The notes beneath the pieces were generated by a model, which saw only the letters and a program-made list of their open reading frames with translations, ran no database searches and was not told the origin of the DNA. A stretch of DNA of 39,306 nucleotides from Clostridiales bacterium (GTDB taxonomy: Bacteria > Bacillota > Clostridia > Saccharofermentanales > Saccharofermentanaceae): positions 1 to 39,306 of the forward strand of contig JAFRST010000012.1 in the NCBI GenBank assembly GCA_017427465.1, given 5' to 3'. Positions 24,197 to 33,713 of the stretch are shown here, piece after piece (the first letter of the stretch is position 1; each line of letters starts with the position of its first letter). Position numbers and translations under genes: made by a program.

Positions 24197-25624
24197 TCAG
24201 AGCATATTTGCGCGTTTCGTGACTTCGTCTCTGCGGCGCTTGATTATGCGTGCGCGGAAGATGAGGAGCACGATAACGAGCAGTAGGATAAGTCCTGACA
24301 GAACGGCAAAAGTGATGAGAATGCTTCTAACGCTTGTAAGGTTAGTCTTCTTTTCCGGGTTGATCTCGACCACACCGGCCTTTTTATCGATCTCGACGAC
24401 AAATGTGCCTATGAGATATGTCTTATCCGAATAGACTTTACATAGTGGTATCTCGAGCACCTGTTGTTCCGCTGAAGTGTCTATCAGCGCATTGGACAGG
24501 TCGATACGGTTCGTGCTTCCGAGCTGTGCTCTTGAAGAAGTCGTGGTGATATAGTGGTCGATGACGACTCTCTGCTCTGAAATATAGAGGTTAGTATCAG
24601 ACAGAAGATCTTCCATCTGGGCATGCGCTTCGTCGATAAGAGGTGTGAACTCGCTCTCGGTGATCTCGACTGTAGCAAATGTGGAATAACCGAATTCGAA
24701 AAGCGAGATCAGATCAGAATATCTGACGTCTGCGCTTGCAGCGTTAAATACACAGCCGATGAGCAATCTGTTGTTCTTCTTGGCAGCTGCGCAGAGCGTG
24801 TAGCCGGCAGTATTCGTAAATCCGGTCTTTCCGCCAAGATAGTATTCGTAGCTGAACTGTGTGGTGTTAACGAATCTGTTGCCGTTGGTGATATCTCTTA
24901 CGCTGCTGTATTTGTTGGTAGCATTTATGGTATAGTTGAGAGTCTTGGCAATCTCGGAATAATTCGTGTTAGTTACAGCCTCATTAAGGATAAGGGCCAT
25001 ATCGTAAGGTGTAGTTACGTTATCAGGGGTGGATAGTCCGTAAGCAGAGGAGAAGTGGGTGTTAAGGCAGCCGATCTCGGACGCCTTGGCATTCATGAGC
25101 TCGCAGAAAGCTTCCTCGGTACCTGACATGTACATGCCGAGAACGAGGCTTGCGTCGTTGGCTGACTTGAGGACAGCGGCATAGATAAGGTCTTTTACAC
25201 TGATCTCTTCGCCTTCCTGGAGACCGAGCTTAACGTAGTCTGTCGTGATCTCGTCCATTGCGACTGCCATATCGTGGCTGATAGTTACCATATCCGTCAT
25301 CTCAAGACGCTCTAATGCCAGAAGGACGGTCATGACCTTAGTCATTGAAGCAGGCTCTTTCTGGACATCGTAATCCTTGCCTAAGAGGATAGATCCGCTG
25401 TTGGCGTCGAAAAGCACATATGAAGATGCTGATACCGAGGGAACATCCGGGATTAACTCATTAAGAAGATCCGTCTTGCGCTCGGAAGGAGTAACTATAT
25501 CGTCGTTGGGATCTTCGGGATAAGTGTCAGCTGATACCCGGGCTCCCGCAAAAGCATAGAGCGGAGTAAGCGCCAGCAGCAACGCAAATATGAATGATGA
25601 TATCTTAAGCCTTGTCGATGTCAT
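24197..25624 (-). CDS. D-alanyl-D-alanine carboxypeptidase (S11 penicillin-binding protein)
   Basis: Trims the terminal D-Ala from peptidoglycan stem peptides outside the membrane. A Sec signal peptide (1-30, ending AFAGARVSA) precedes the serine peptidase domain with all three motifs: SMTK near 93, SAN near 152 and KTGFT near 266. A beta-rich domain follows, then a C-terminal membrane helix (about 435-458) with basic residues RARIIKRRRDE, so the enzyme is anchored at its C-terminus by a true helix rather than the amphipathic one of E. coli PBP5. Length 475. GGGGAG precedes the ATG. DacF/DacA-like; subtype not assigned. Confidence 0.92.
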   Translation of the reverse strand: MTSTRLKISSFIFALLLALTPLYAFAGARVSADTYPEDPNDDIVTPSERKTDLLNELIPDVPSVSASSYVLFDANSGSILLGKDYDVQKEPASMTKVMTVLLALERLEMTDMVTISHDMAVAMDEITTDYVKLGLQEGEEISVKDLIYAAVLKSANDASLVLGMYMSGTEEAFCELMNAKASEIGCLNTHFSSAYGLSTPDNVTTPYDMALILNEAVTNTNYSEIAKTLNYTINATNKYSSVRDITNGNRFVNTTQFSYEYYLGGKTGFTNTAGYTLCAAAKKNNRLLIGCVFNAASADVRYSDLISLFEFGYSTFATVEITESEFTPLIDEAHAQMEDLLSDTNLYISEQRVVIDHYITTTSSRAQLGSTNRIDLSNALIDTSAEQQVLEIPLCKVYSDKTYLIGTFVVEIDKKAGVVEINPEKKTNLTSVRSILITFAVLSGLILLLVIVLLIFRARIIKRRRDEVTKRANML

Positions 25625-25730
25625 AATATCTCCCCGAATAAAATTGACCCGTATATTTTATAGCATTTTATGTAAATAACAAAATTCGCCCGTCTGCCGA
25701 TTTTTAATAAAAATAAGAGGCGATTTACTG

Positions 25731-25736
25731 TATAAT
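25731..25736 (+). promoter_or_regulatory. -10 box of the miaB-mutS-mutL-miaA operon
   Basis: A perfect TATAAT 28 bases before miaB. No good -35 hexamer is seen; the 140-base gap to the divergent carboxypeptidase gene is AT-rich and also holds that gene's promoter (TATAAAAT near 25660 on the minus strand). Confidence 0.45.
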
Positions 25737-25763
25737 TAGCGGGTAAATGAAATGAGGCTTTAA

Positions 25764-27227
25764 ATGGCGATTATTAAAACAACAGATTTAGATAAACTTG
25801 ATTTTGATTCTGCGATTAATGAGCTTAAGGAATATTTCGATTCTTTGGGCGCCAGAAAAGGCAGAGTTCTTACATATAACGTCCTGACATACGGCTGCCA
25901 GCTTAATGAATCAGATTCCGAGAAGCTTTCCGGAATGTTGGCTTCAATGGGCCTTACCCAGTCGAAGGGCGGTGAGCTCGATGATGCGGACGTTATAGTA
26001 TTTAACACGTGTTCCATCAGAGAGAACGCTGACAGGCATTTGTTCGGCAATCTTGGAGCATTTAAGACACTGAAGAAGAATGACCGTGATGTGGTCATTG
26101 CCGTTGGCGGCTGCATGATGAAGGTCCCTGAGAATGTTGAGAGGATCAAGAAGTCTTATCCCTACGTTGATCTGGTCTTCGATCCCCAGCAGCTCCACAG
26201 GTTCCCCATCCTTATGAGGGATGCTATCCGCAAGAATAAGCAGCTCGTAAATATCTCAGCTGACGACTATATCGCAGAAGATGAGTTTTTCCCGATTGAC
26301 AGAAAGAGAAAGTTCAGGGCGCTGGTGCCTATCATGTACGGCTGCAACAACTTCTGTACTTACTGCATCGTGCCTTATGCAAGAGGCAGGGAGAGGTCAA
26401 GAGACTTTAATGAGATAATTAAGGAATTGTCCGAACTTGCTGCCCAGGGTTATAAGGAAGTGATGCTTCTGGGCCAGAACGTTAACTCGTATAAGGGTGA
26501 GGATGGCAAGACTTTTGCGGATATTTTAAGAGCCGCTTCCGATTTCAAGGAATTCTCCAGAGTAAGATTCATGTCTTCGCACCCGAAGGATCTTTCTGAC
26601 GAAGTAATAGATATTATGGCAACAAGACCCAATGTCGAGAAGCATCTGCACCTGGCTATGCAGTCGGGTTCGAATACAGTCCTCAAGGCCATGAACAGAC
26701 CATACACGATCGAGAGATTCCAGGAGATCGTTGATTCTTTCAGGACCAAGGTAGAGGGCGGATCACTTACAACAGACATAATCGTAGGCTTCCCTGGTGA
26801 GACCGAAGAAGACTTTAAGGAGACGTTGGTCGCAGTAGAGAAGGCAAAGTTCGATGCTGCATTCACTTTCCAGTATTCAGCAAGGCCCGGCACGAAGGCA
26901 GCTGCTTTTGAGGATCAGATCCCGCAGGATATAGTTACCGAGCGCTTTGGCAGACTTACGGAACTGACCAACCGCTATGCGGAAGAATCTAATGCTAAGC
27001 TTATAGGAAAGACGATGGAAGTCCTCATCGAGGGCATCAGCAAAGCAGGTGATATGACTTTCTCCGGAAGGACCATAACAAATCACCTCGTTAATTTCAC
27101 TATTCCTGAAGACCTCGGCATTGATATCGGTCCGGATTATCTTGAGGGCAGACTCTGTGAGGTCAGGATAGACCGCGCAAGACCGTATTCTGTTGACGGC
27201 GAGCTCGTCGGCTTGAAGGGAGAATGA
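25764..27227 (+). CDS. miaB: tRNA-2-methylthio-N6-dimethylallyladenosine synthase
   Basis: A radical-SAM methylthiotransferase that adds the 2-methylthio group to i6A37 in tRNAs reading UNN codons, the step after MiaA. The N-terminal UPF0004 domain holds the auxiliary-cluster cysteines: YGCQLNESDSEK, FNTCSIRENAD and VGGCMMK. The radical-SAM triad is CNNFCTYCIVPYARG. A C-terminal TRAM domain (about 410-487) binds RNA. At 487 residues it is slightly longer than most because of a ~35-residue N-terminal lead. First gene of the operon; its stop lies two bases before the preferred mutS start. Confidence 0.96.
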   Translation: MAIIKTTDLDKLDFDSAINELKEYFDSLGARKGRVLTYNVLTYGCQLNESDSEKLSGMLASMGLTQSKGGELDDADVIVFNTCSIRENADRHLFGNLGAFKTLKKNDRDVVIAVGGCMMKVPENVERIKKSYPYVDLVFDPQQLHRFPILMRDAIRKNKQLVNISADDYIAEDEFFPIDRKRKFRALVPIMYGCNNFCTYCIVPYARGRERSRDFNEIIKELSELAAQGYKEVMLLGQNVNSYKGEDGKTFADILRAASDFKEFSRVRFMSSHPKDLSDEVIDIMATRPNVEKHLHLAMQSGSNTVLKAMNRPYTIERFQEIVDSFRTKVEGGSLTTDIIVGFPGETEEDFKETLVAVEKAKFDAAFTFQYSARPGTKAAAFEDQIPQDIVTERFGRLTELTNRYAEESNAKLIGKTMEVLIEGISKAGDMTFSGRTITNHLVNFTIPEDLGIDIGPDYLEGRLCEVRIDRARPYSVDGELVGLKGE

Positions 27228-27229
27228 TC

Positions 27230-29962
27230 GTGACAGATATCAACGGTTTCGATGAGAATAACGTTAAAGCTGCCGGCCAGTTTCCGATGAGCCTTTCAGA
27301 CCTGAAGCCTGAAGAACTTTCTCCCATGATGCAGCATTATGCTGAGATGAAGGAAAAGTGCCAGGATTCGTTCCTTTTATACAGACTCGGCGATTTCTAT
27401 GAGATGTTTTTTGACGACGCGGTAAAGGCCGCAAAGATCCTCGAGTTAGCTCTTACCAGAAGAGACTGCGGTTCCGGCTACAGAGCGCCCATGTGCGGCA
27501 TTCCTTTCCACGCTTATTCTACTTATGCCAACAGGCTTGTTCAGGCAGGCTACAAGGTCGCTATCTGTGAGCAGCTGGAAGATCCTTCGGTCGCTACTGG
27601 TCTTGTAAAGCGCGGCATCATAAAGATCCTCACGCCCGGTACCATTACTGAATCAGGAGGTCTGGAGGACCGTAAGAACAACTTCCTCATGAGTGTTTAT
27701 TGCGTAGGCAGCCAGTTCGGTGTCGCCTGTGCTGATATCTCAACCGGCGATTTTGAAGCTACACAGCTAACGCTAACTGATAACGGCGAGCACCTGATCA
27801 ACCTTATCGGAAAGTATTCTCCTTCGGAGATAATATACAATTCGAATTTTGAAGGAACACCTGAGATACAGGCGATAAGGAGCGGTACGGATATAGCTCT
27901 TACCAGAAGAAACGACAGGGATTTCTCCGAGAGCCTGTTCAGAAACAGCGGAGCGGCAGTTCAGGACTCGAAGCTTTTCAGTAATCCCGAGATGATGTAT
28001 TGCGCCTGCGCTGCCTTGATCCTCTATGCTGAAGAGACACAGACAGATAAGGTCACATATCTTGATGTCGTAAGATGCTACAAGATCTCCGAAACGATGG
28101 AGCTTGATATAGCGACGCGTACGGGCCTCGAGCTTACATCCACTATCAGGACCAAGCAGAAGAAGGGTTCACTTCTCTGGGCTATAGACAGGACGAAGAC
28201 TTCAATGGGCGCAAGGCTTTTGCGTAAGTGGGTCGAAGAGCCGCTAATCTCGGTCAAGTCTATCAACAGAAGGCTTGATGCCGTTGAAGAAGCCAAAGAT
28301 AAGTACATGGCCCGCCAGCAGATAATGGAGGGCCTGTCAGGCCTTTACGATATCGAGCGCCTTGCCGGCAAAGTCTCACTTGGCACCTGCAATGCAAGGG
28401 ATATGCTTTCGCTGCGTAATTCTTTACGCAAGATACCGTTCGTCAGGGAAGGCCTCGAAGAGTTCTCAAAGGGCATGTTCAAAGAGATAAAGACCTCGAT
28501 GGATCCTCTTACTGATATCGCGGATCTTCTCGAGAAATCCATCAATGAAGATGCTCCGGTAACCTTAAAAGACGGTGACATCATTAAGCGCGGATATAAT
28601 GCTGAATGCGACGAGCTCTATGACCTTGCCAAGAACGCCAAGGAATATATTCTTCAACTTGAGAATAATGAGCGTGAGAGAACAGGCATCAAGACTCTTA
28701 AGATCGGTTACAACAAAGTGTTCGGATACTTTATCGACATTCCGAGATCCCAGTCTGACAAGGTCCCTGAAGAATATGTAAGAAAACAGACACTCGTTAA
28801 TAACGAACGATACATAACACCTCAGATCAAGGAACTTGAAGATAAGATCGTCAGTGCTTCTTCGCGCCGTATAGCGCTTGAATATGAACTTTTCACAGAA
28901 GTGCGCGAGAAGGTGTCCGCCGTATCCGACAAGCTCTTTAATACGGCCAGAGCGATCGCCCAGACAGATGTAATAACTTCGCTTGCAGAGCTTGCCGAAG
29001 TCGAGAATTATGTTAAGCCTTCCATCGATGATTCTGAGTTTATCGAGATCAAGGGCGGAAGACACCCCGTAGTTGAGCAGATGATGAGATCTTCTCACGA
29101 GACCTTCGTTCCTAACGACATCACAATGGATGAAGAGAAGAGGCTTATGGTCCTCACAGGTCCTAACATGGCCGGTAAATCAACGTTTATGAGACAGACA
29201 GCCCTTATCGTGCTTATGGCGCAGATCGGATCTTTTGTTCCTGCACAGAGCGCGAAAATAGGACTTGTAGATCATATTTTCACAAGGATCGGAGCTTCTG
29301 ATGATATCTCGACGGGACAGTCAACGTTTATGGTCGAGATGAAGGAAGTATCCTACATTCTTAAGAACGCTACGCGTAAGAGCCTGCTTCTTTTAGACGA
29401 AGTCGGAAGAGGCACGAGTACTTATGACGGACTGTCTATTGCCTGGGCTGTCATAGAGTACATAATCGACCCGAATATTCTCTATTCAAGAACGATTTTC
29501 GCGACGCACTATCACGAGCTCAACCAGTTGGAACGGCTTAACAGAGGCGTATACAATAACCATGTTGAAGTAAAGGAAGAGGGCGACAGCGTCACTTTCC
29601 TTCACAAGATATCAGATGGCGGCACTTCCGACAGTTACGGTATCGAAGTCGCCAGACTTGCGGGCCTTCCTTCCGATGTCCTAAAGCGTTCGAGAGCCAT
29701 TCTTTCTGAGCTTGAGAGGATCGGCAAGTTCAAGGTCAAGGGTAACCGCGAGACAATGGGTAATGACGAGGAGCTCTCCAAGGACGTTATGCCCGGCCAG
29801 GAATCGTTCTTTAATCCCGATAATGTCGTTTACAGGAAAGAAGATAAGATCCGTCAGACTTTAAGAGAGCTTGATCCTACGAGACTAACTCCGATCGAAG
29901 CCATGAACATACTTTACGAATTGAAGCAGAAGTGCTCGGAGGAAGACGTTGGGCAGGATTAA
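27230..29962 (+). CDS. mutS: DNA mismatch repair protein
   Basis: MutS recognises base mismatches and small loops and recruits MutL. The mismatch-reading Phe-x-Glu is in RLGDFYEMFFDDA (near 55). Connector, lever and clamp domains follow. The ATPase domain has Walker A TGPNMAGKSTFMRQ (near 643), Walker B LLLDEVGRGTSTYDG and the signature FATHYHELNQL. Length (910) is normal for MutS1. GTG at 27230 is seven bases from GGAG (27219-27222); the ATG at 27224 is in frame but too close to that site, so GTG is preferred. It overlaps mutL by 14 bases. Confidence 0.96.
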   Translation: MTDINGFDENNVKAAGQFPMSLSDLKPEELSPMMQHYAEMKEKCQDSFLLYRLGDFYEMFFDDAVKAAKILELALTRRDCGSGYRAPMCGIPFHAYSTYANRLVQAGYKVAICEQLEDPSVATGLVKRGIIKILTPGTITESGGLEDRKNNFLMSVYCVGSQFGVACADISTGDFEATQLTLTDNGEHLINLIGKYSPSEIIYNSNFEGTPEIQAIRSGTDIALTRRNDRDFSESLFRNSGAAVQDSKLFSNPEMMYCACAALILYAEETQTDKVTYLDVVRCYKISETMELDIATRTGLELTSTIRTKQKKGSLLWAIDRTKTSMGARLLRKWVEEPLISVKSINRRLDAVEEAKDKYMARQQIMEGLSGLYDIERLAGKVSLGTCNARDMLSLRNSLRKIPFVREGLEEFSKGMFKEIKTSMDPLTDIADLLEKSINEDAPVTLKDGDIIKRGYNAECDELYDLAKNAKEYILQLENNERERTGIKTLKIGYNKVFGYFIDIPRSQSDKVPEEYVRKQTLVNNERYITPQIKELEDKIVSASSRRIALEYELFTEVREKVSAVSDKLFNTARAIAQTDVITSLAELAEVENYVKPSIDDSEFIEIKGGRHPVVEQMMRSSHETFVPNDITMDEEKRLMVLTGPNMAGKSTFMRQTALIVLMAQIGSFVPAQSAKIGLVDHIFTRIGASDDISTGQSTFMVEMKEVSYILKNATRKSLLLLDEVGRGTSTYDGLSIAWAVIEYIIDPNILYSRTIFATHYHELNQLERLNRGVYNNHVEVKEEGDSVTFLHKISDGGTSDSYGIEVARLAGLPSDVLKRSRAILSELERIGKFKVKGNRETMGNDEELSKDVMPGQESFFNPDNVVYRKEDKIRQTLRELDPTRLTPIEAMNILYELKQKCSEEDVGQD

Positions 29963-31874
29963 TGTTTTAGATACTAAGACCGCCAATGCCATAAAAGCCG
30001 GCGAAGTAATAGAGCGCCCTGTGTCCGTAGTCAAGGAGCTTGTAGACAACGCGATAGACAGCGGCGCCACAAGAGTTACAGTCGAGTTCGCTGGTGGCGG
30101 AATCTCACTGATCCGCGTTTCAGACGACGGCTGTGGAATGGACAGGGAAGACGCGGAAAAAGCATTTCTTATCCATGCGACATCCAAGCTTCACTCGATA
30201 GAAGATATTTATTCACTCTCAACAATGGGATTCAGAGGAGAGGCTCTGGCATCTATTGCTGCTTGCTCTGATGTAACTCTCACGACCTGCCTTAAGGGTG
30301 AGAGCTGTGGTACCAAAGTCGTTTATGAAGACGGCTCATTAAAGGGCGTATATGATAGTCCTGCTTGTACCGGAACTACAGTTGAAGTAAGGAATCTTTT
30401 TAAGAATCTTCCTGCAAGATATAAGTTCCTCAAAAAAGATTCGACTGAAGGAATGTATATCACGGGTCTTATTGAGAAGTTGGCAGTTATCGCCCCCGAG
30501 ATATCGATAAAACTTATTAAGGATGGCTCTGTCCTTTTCACGACTCCCGGTAACGGATCGGCTCTTGATGCTGTCTATGCCGTATATGGCAAAGAGACTG
30601 CTAAAGCGCTTGTTCCTGTCAGCTTCAAATACGAAGGCGGAAGGATAGAGGGCTTTACCGGTCTGACATCGTTTGTAAGAGGCAACAGAGGACTTCAGGT
30701 CGTATTCGTTAACGGCCGTCTGATTCACAGCAAGACCGTATCGGCTGCTATCGACGAGGCATATAAGAATGCGGTAATGAAGAATAAGTATCCGATCTGC
30801 TTCTTAATGATCTATTGCGAGCCCGGTACTGTTGATGTGAACGTACATCCTCAGAAATCTGAAGTTAAATTCAGCAACGACGGCGATATATTCAGACTGG
30901 TCTATCACGGTATAAAGGATGCTCTTACCAAGAACGGCGAAGCGGGGTTGACCTTTAACGGAATTGCAGAGAAAGTTGAGGAAGAAACTAATTCCGGCAC
31001 GCAGCTCAGATATGATTTCTCTTCTGCAGCACCTGCACAGAAGGCTTCTGCCAGACCGTCATCTGTGCCTGCTGCATCTCATAAATTAGGCCAGCAGGGA
31101 GATCCGGCTCAGGCTAATAAACTCCTGCAGATATTATCTGAGTTTAAGCCTGATATCGAAGCTTTGAAGGAGACTAACGAAGAGACTTCTGTAAAGCCAG
31201 ATGAGACTGTCAGCCCGGAGCCTTTTGAGACTGTGCTTCCCGCACCTGCCATCATAGAAGATGTACAGGAGAACAGGACCCTGACCGATATCGACAGGCT
31301 TGCAGCAGCTGATTTTGTCGGCATAATCTTCTCGACTTATATCATCCTCCAGAACGAGGATGTCTGTTTTATCGTTGACCAGCATGCTGCTCACGAGAGA
31401 GTGCTTTATGAAGAGTTTATGGTCAAGAAAAAGCCCGGTGCCAAGCCTGCTGTTGAGCAGGTCTTGACCCCACAGATCCTGACACTCTCGTGGGAAGACT
31501 ACAGCTTCGTAGAAGATAATTTGAGCCGCTTTGAAGAGAATGGTTTTGAGCTCGAGCTCCTTGGCGACAGACAGATCGCCGTAAGGACAGTCCCCCTGGG
31601 CAAAGCGGGCAAGCAGTCTGATGTTTTCCAGGCGATCCTCACGGATCTTAAGCGCGAAGTTCCTTCCAAGTCTGAGATATGGTACCAGCTTATCCAGACA
31701 ACGGCTTGCAAGGCTGCGATAAGAGCAGGCGATAAGATCACACAGCAGGAAGCTATGAAGCTTATAGAAGCTCTTTCCAAGCTCGAGGATCCTTATCATT
31801 GCGCTCACGGCAGGCCTACTTTCTTCACCGTCTCCAAGAAAGATTACGAGAAGAATTTCAAGAGAATAGTCTGA
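29949..31874 (+). CDS. mutL: DNA mismatch repair protein with endonuclease motif
   Basis: MutL couples mismatch recognition to strand incision. The N-terminal GHKL ATPase has AGEVIERPVSVVKELVDNA, DDGCGM, HATSKL and GFRGEALASI. A Pro/Glu-rich linker (about 355-445) joins it to the dimerisation domain, which carries the metal-dependent endonuclease signature DQHAAHERVLYEE (near 476) plus HCAHGRPTFF near the end. This MutL therefore nicks DNA itself, as expected without MutH. It starts with TTG inside mutS: GGAGGA (29938-29943) lies five bases upstream. The stop overlaps miaA (TGATG). The 641-residue length is typical. Confidence 0.96.
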   Translation: MGRINVLDTKTANAIKAGEVIERPVSVVKELVDNAIDSGATRVTVEFAGGGISLIRVSDDGCGMDREDAEKAFLIHATSKLHSIEDIYSLSTMGFRGEALASIAACSDVTLTTCLKGESCGTKVVYEDGSLKGVYDSPACTGTTVEVRNLFKNLPARYKFLKKDSTEGMYITGLIEKLAVIAPEISIKLIKDGSVLFTTPGNGSALDAVYAVYGKETAKALVPVSFKYEGGRIEGFTGLTSFVRGNRGLQVVFVNGRLIHSKTVSAAIDEAYKNAVMKNKYPICFLMIYCEPGTVDVNVHPQKSEVKFSNDGDIFRLVYHGIKDALTKNGEAGLTFNGIAEKVEEETNSGTQLRYDFSSAAPAQKASARPSSVPAASHKLGQQGDPAQANKLLQILSEFKPDIEALKETNEETSVKPDETVSPEPFETVLPAPAIIEDVQENRTLTDIDRLAAADFVGIIFSTYIILQNEDVCFIVDQHAAHERVLYEEFMVKKKPGAKPAVEQVLTPQILTLSWEDYSFVEDNLSRFEENGFELELLGDRQIAVRTVPLGKAGKQSDVFQAILTDLKREVPSKSEIWYQLIQTTACKAAIRAGDKITQQEAMKLIEALSKLEDPYHCAHGRPTFFTVSKKDYEKNFKRIV

Positions 31875-32833
31875 TGAATACATCTTTTCCCATTTTCGAA
31901 AAGTATTCTTATATACCGATAATCGCAGGACCTACAGCGAGCGGCAAGAGTGCGCTGGCTTTAGAGATTTGTAAGATCGCAGGCGGCGAGCTGGTCTGTG
32001 CTGATTCGATGCAAATATATAAAGGCCTTGATATAGGTACGGCAAAAGATACAAAGGAAGAGATCGGTGACATCCCGCATTATCTGACTGATATCGTCGA
32101 ACCCGGTACGAACTTCTCGGTATACGACTATCTGAGCGCTGCGCTCCCTGTAATAAGGGATATATTGGAAAGAGGTAAGCTGCCTGTTGTTTGCGGCGGT
32201 ACGGGACAATATATCTCATCACTTCTCTACGGTCTTGATTACGGTACAGGCGACGAAGAGGCTGAGATCAAGGCTACCAAAGACCTTACAGAAGAATTTG
32301 AGCAAAAAGGAATCGGGCCACTATATTCAAGGCTCAAAGAGATCGATCCTGAAGCAGCTTCTAATATCGAACCGAATAACACAAGGCGTGTAATAAGAGC
32401 TCTTGCAGTATTTGATGCATTGGGCATGACCTTCACAGAGAAAAACAGAAGGTCTAAGGCAAGCGGTCCCGAATATCCTTTCAAGGTGTTCATGATAGAT
32501 TGGGACAGGGAAGTGCTCTATGACAGGATAAACAGAAGAGTCGGTATCATGATCGATAACGGCCTTGCAGACGAAGCGAAAATGCTTCAGGGTATGAATG
32601 TTGACCGGACTTCCACATGCTGGCAGGCGATAGGCTATAAAGAGATGCTTAAGTATCTTGAAGGCGAAGAATCTTTGGATGAAGCCGCAGACAGGATAAG
32701 GATAGGTACGAGGCATTACGCCAAGAGACAGCTCACTTGGCTGAGGAGTATGGGGGATGATGTAACGCCCGTTAAACCTGATGATCCTTCCGTAAATGCT
32801 AAGTTGGTTTTGGAGCTCATAAAGGCAAAATAA
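31874..32833 (+). CDS. miaA: tRNA dimethylallyltransferase
   Basis: Transfers dimethylallyl from DMAPP to A37 of tRNAs reading UNN codons, producing the i6A substrate of MiaB. The P-loop is AGPTASGKSALA (near 18-29). The Asp-Ser pair of the active site is in CADSMQIYKGLDIGTAK, and GGTGQY shapes the nucleotide pocket. Length 319 is standard. The ATG at 31874 overlaps the mutL stop by one base and has no clear ribosome site, so translation probably depends on reinitiation from mutL. Upstream in-frame starts lie inside mutL and are rejected. No hfq follows, unlike many Clostridial miaA loci. Confidence 0.95.
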   Translation: MNTSFPIFEKYSYIPIIAGPTASGKSALALEICKIAGGELVCADSMQIYKGLDIGTAKDTKEEIGDIPHYLTDIVEPGTNFSVYDYLSAALPVIRDILERGKLPVVCGGTGQYISSLLYGLDYGTGDEEAEIKATKDLTEEFEQKGIGPLYSRLKEIDPEAASNIEPNNTRRVIRALAVFDALGMTFTEKNRRSKASGPEYPFKVFMIDWDREVLYDRINRRVGIMIDNGLADEAKMLQGMNVDRTSTCWQAIGYKEMLKYLEGEESLDEAADRIRIGTRHYAKRQLTWLRSMGDDVTPVKPDDPSVNAKLVLELIKAK

Positions 32834-32860
32834 AAGAGCTGCAATGGTACATGCAGCCCT
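32830..32860 (-). terminator. Possible lexA terminator (minus strand)
   Basis: Read on the minus strand, GGGCTGCA pairs with TGCAGCTC and is followed by TTTTATTTT. The T-tract is on the minus side only, so it serves lexA although it lies about 140 bases past its stop. Confidence 0.5.
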
Positions 32861-33001
32861 GTGTTATGAAAGCTTGATTAAATCAAGAAAATCTCAAGAC
32901 TTGTCTCGATAATTGTTTATTTACAAATAGTTGCTTGAAAATCTCAGCAAAGCCCCCATAATTAAATTATTCGCAATGAAATCTCGAATATAAGGAGGTA
33001 G
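32834..33001. other. Intergenic region between miaA and lexA
   Basis: No gene is supported. It holds a hairpin (32835-32858) that serves the minus strand, an AT-rich palindrome CTTGATTAAATCAAG (32873-32887), and three spaced copies of AAATCTC (near 32890, 32940, 32980). A perfect plus-strand AAGGAGGT (32992-32999) faces the 3' end of lexA. Confidence 0.4.
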
Positions 33002-33658
33002 TTAATCAATTGAATATCTGTGCAATCCAACTACCTTGCCTAGAATCCTGCAGCCTTCGGTGTTAAAGGGTATAGGCGAATAGTCATCATTCTCAGGGAA
33101 GAGATAAGGAATTCCGTTCTTCTTGCCAAAACGCTTAACTGTTGCTTCGTCATCGATTAAAGCGGCAATGATATCGCCCTCTTCGCAAGAGTTTTGTTTG
33201 CGGACGATAATCAGGTCACCGTCAAGAATATGAGCATTGATCATACTATTGCCGCGGACCTTAAGCATAAAAGCTTCGGAATCTCCGATAATAGATTTGC
33301 TGACCAAAAAGGAATCGCTGTAATCTTCATGTGCAAGGATAGGAATACCGGCTGTAATCTTACCAACGACCGGAACCTGCCTGTAGCTGCTTAAATCCGT
33401 AACGCCAGACGGTTCGTCCTGTGTCTGTTCAAAGACTCCGGAATCTTGTTTGATAACAATAGCCCTTCTGAGGCCGGGTCTGTATTCGATCTTACCCTGA
33501 CTGTCTAATTGTTTTAAATAAGTGTGAACTGAAGAAGTAGACTTCAGTCCTACACCGGCACATATATCGCGTACAGAAGGAGAAATCTGATTCTGTTCAA
33601 TATAGTTACGAATGTAATTGTATACGCGGTCAATAGTCTTCTTGTCCCCGGTTTGCAT
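33002..33658 (-). CDS. lexA: LexA SOS repressor
   Basis: Represses DNA-damage genes and self-cleaves when RecA filaments form. The N-terminal winged helix spans 1-70 (SPSVRDICAGVGLKSTSSVHTYLKQL). The cleavage site Ala-Gly lies in GKITAGIPI (near 101-102). The Ser/Lys dyad is Ser in RGNSMINAHI (near 137) and Lys in EATVKRFGK (near 176). The 218 residues make a complete S24 peptidase repressor. A good promoter (33713-33686 on the minus strand) overlaps a LexA-like box, consistent with autoregulation. It is divergent from a sigma-like gene. Confidence 0.94.
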   Translation of the reverse strand: MQTGDKKTIDRVYNYIRNYIEQNQISPSVRDICAGVGLKSTSSVHTYLKQLDSQGKIEYRPGLRRAIVIKQDSGVFEQTQDEPSGVTDLSSYRQVPVVGKITAGIPILAHEDYSDSFLVSKSIIGDSEAFMLKVRGNSMINAHILDGDLIIVRKQNSCEEGDIIAALIDDEATVKRFGKKNGIPYLFPENDDYSPIPFNTEGCRILGKVVGLHRYSID

Positions 33659-33685
33659 AGCGAACCTCCAAACATATTTTCTACT

Positions 33686-33713
33686 ATAATACCATTGATT
33701 TTATCTAAGTCAA
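33686..33713 (-). promoter_or_regulatory. lexA promoter
   Basis: On the minus strand: TTGACT (33713-33708), 16-base spacer ending in TGG, TATTAT (33691-33686). The TGn extension and near-consensus hexamers make this one of the clearest promoters here. Confidence 0.7.

Noticed and set aside
28565..29098. 177-codon minus-strand frame inside mutS
   Set aside because: Fully antisense to a conserved gene, with no promoter or ribosome site and an atypical composition.
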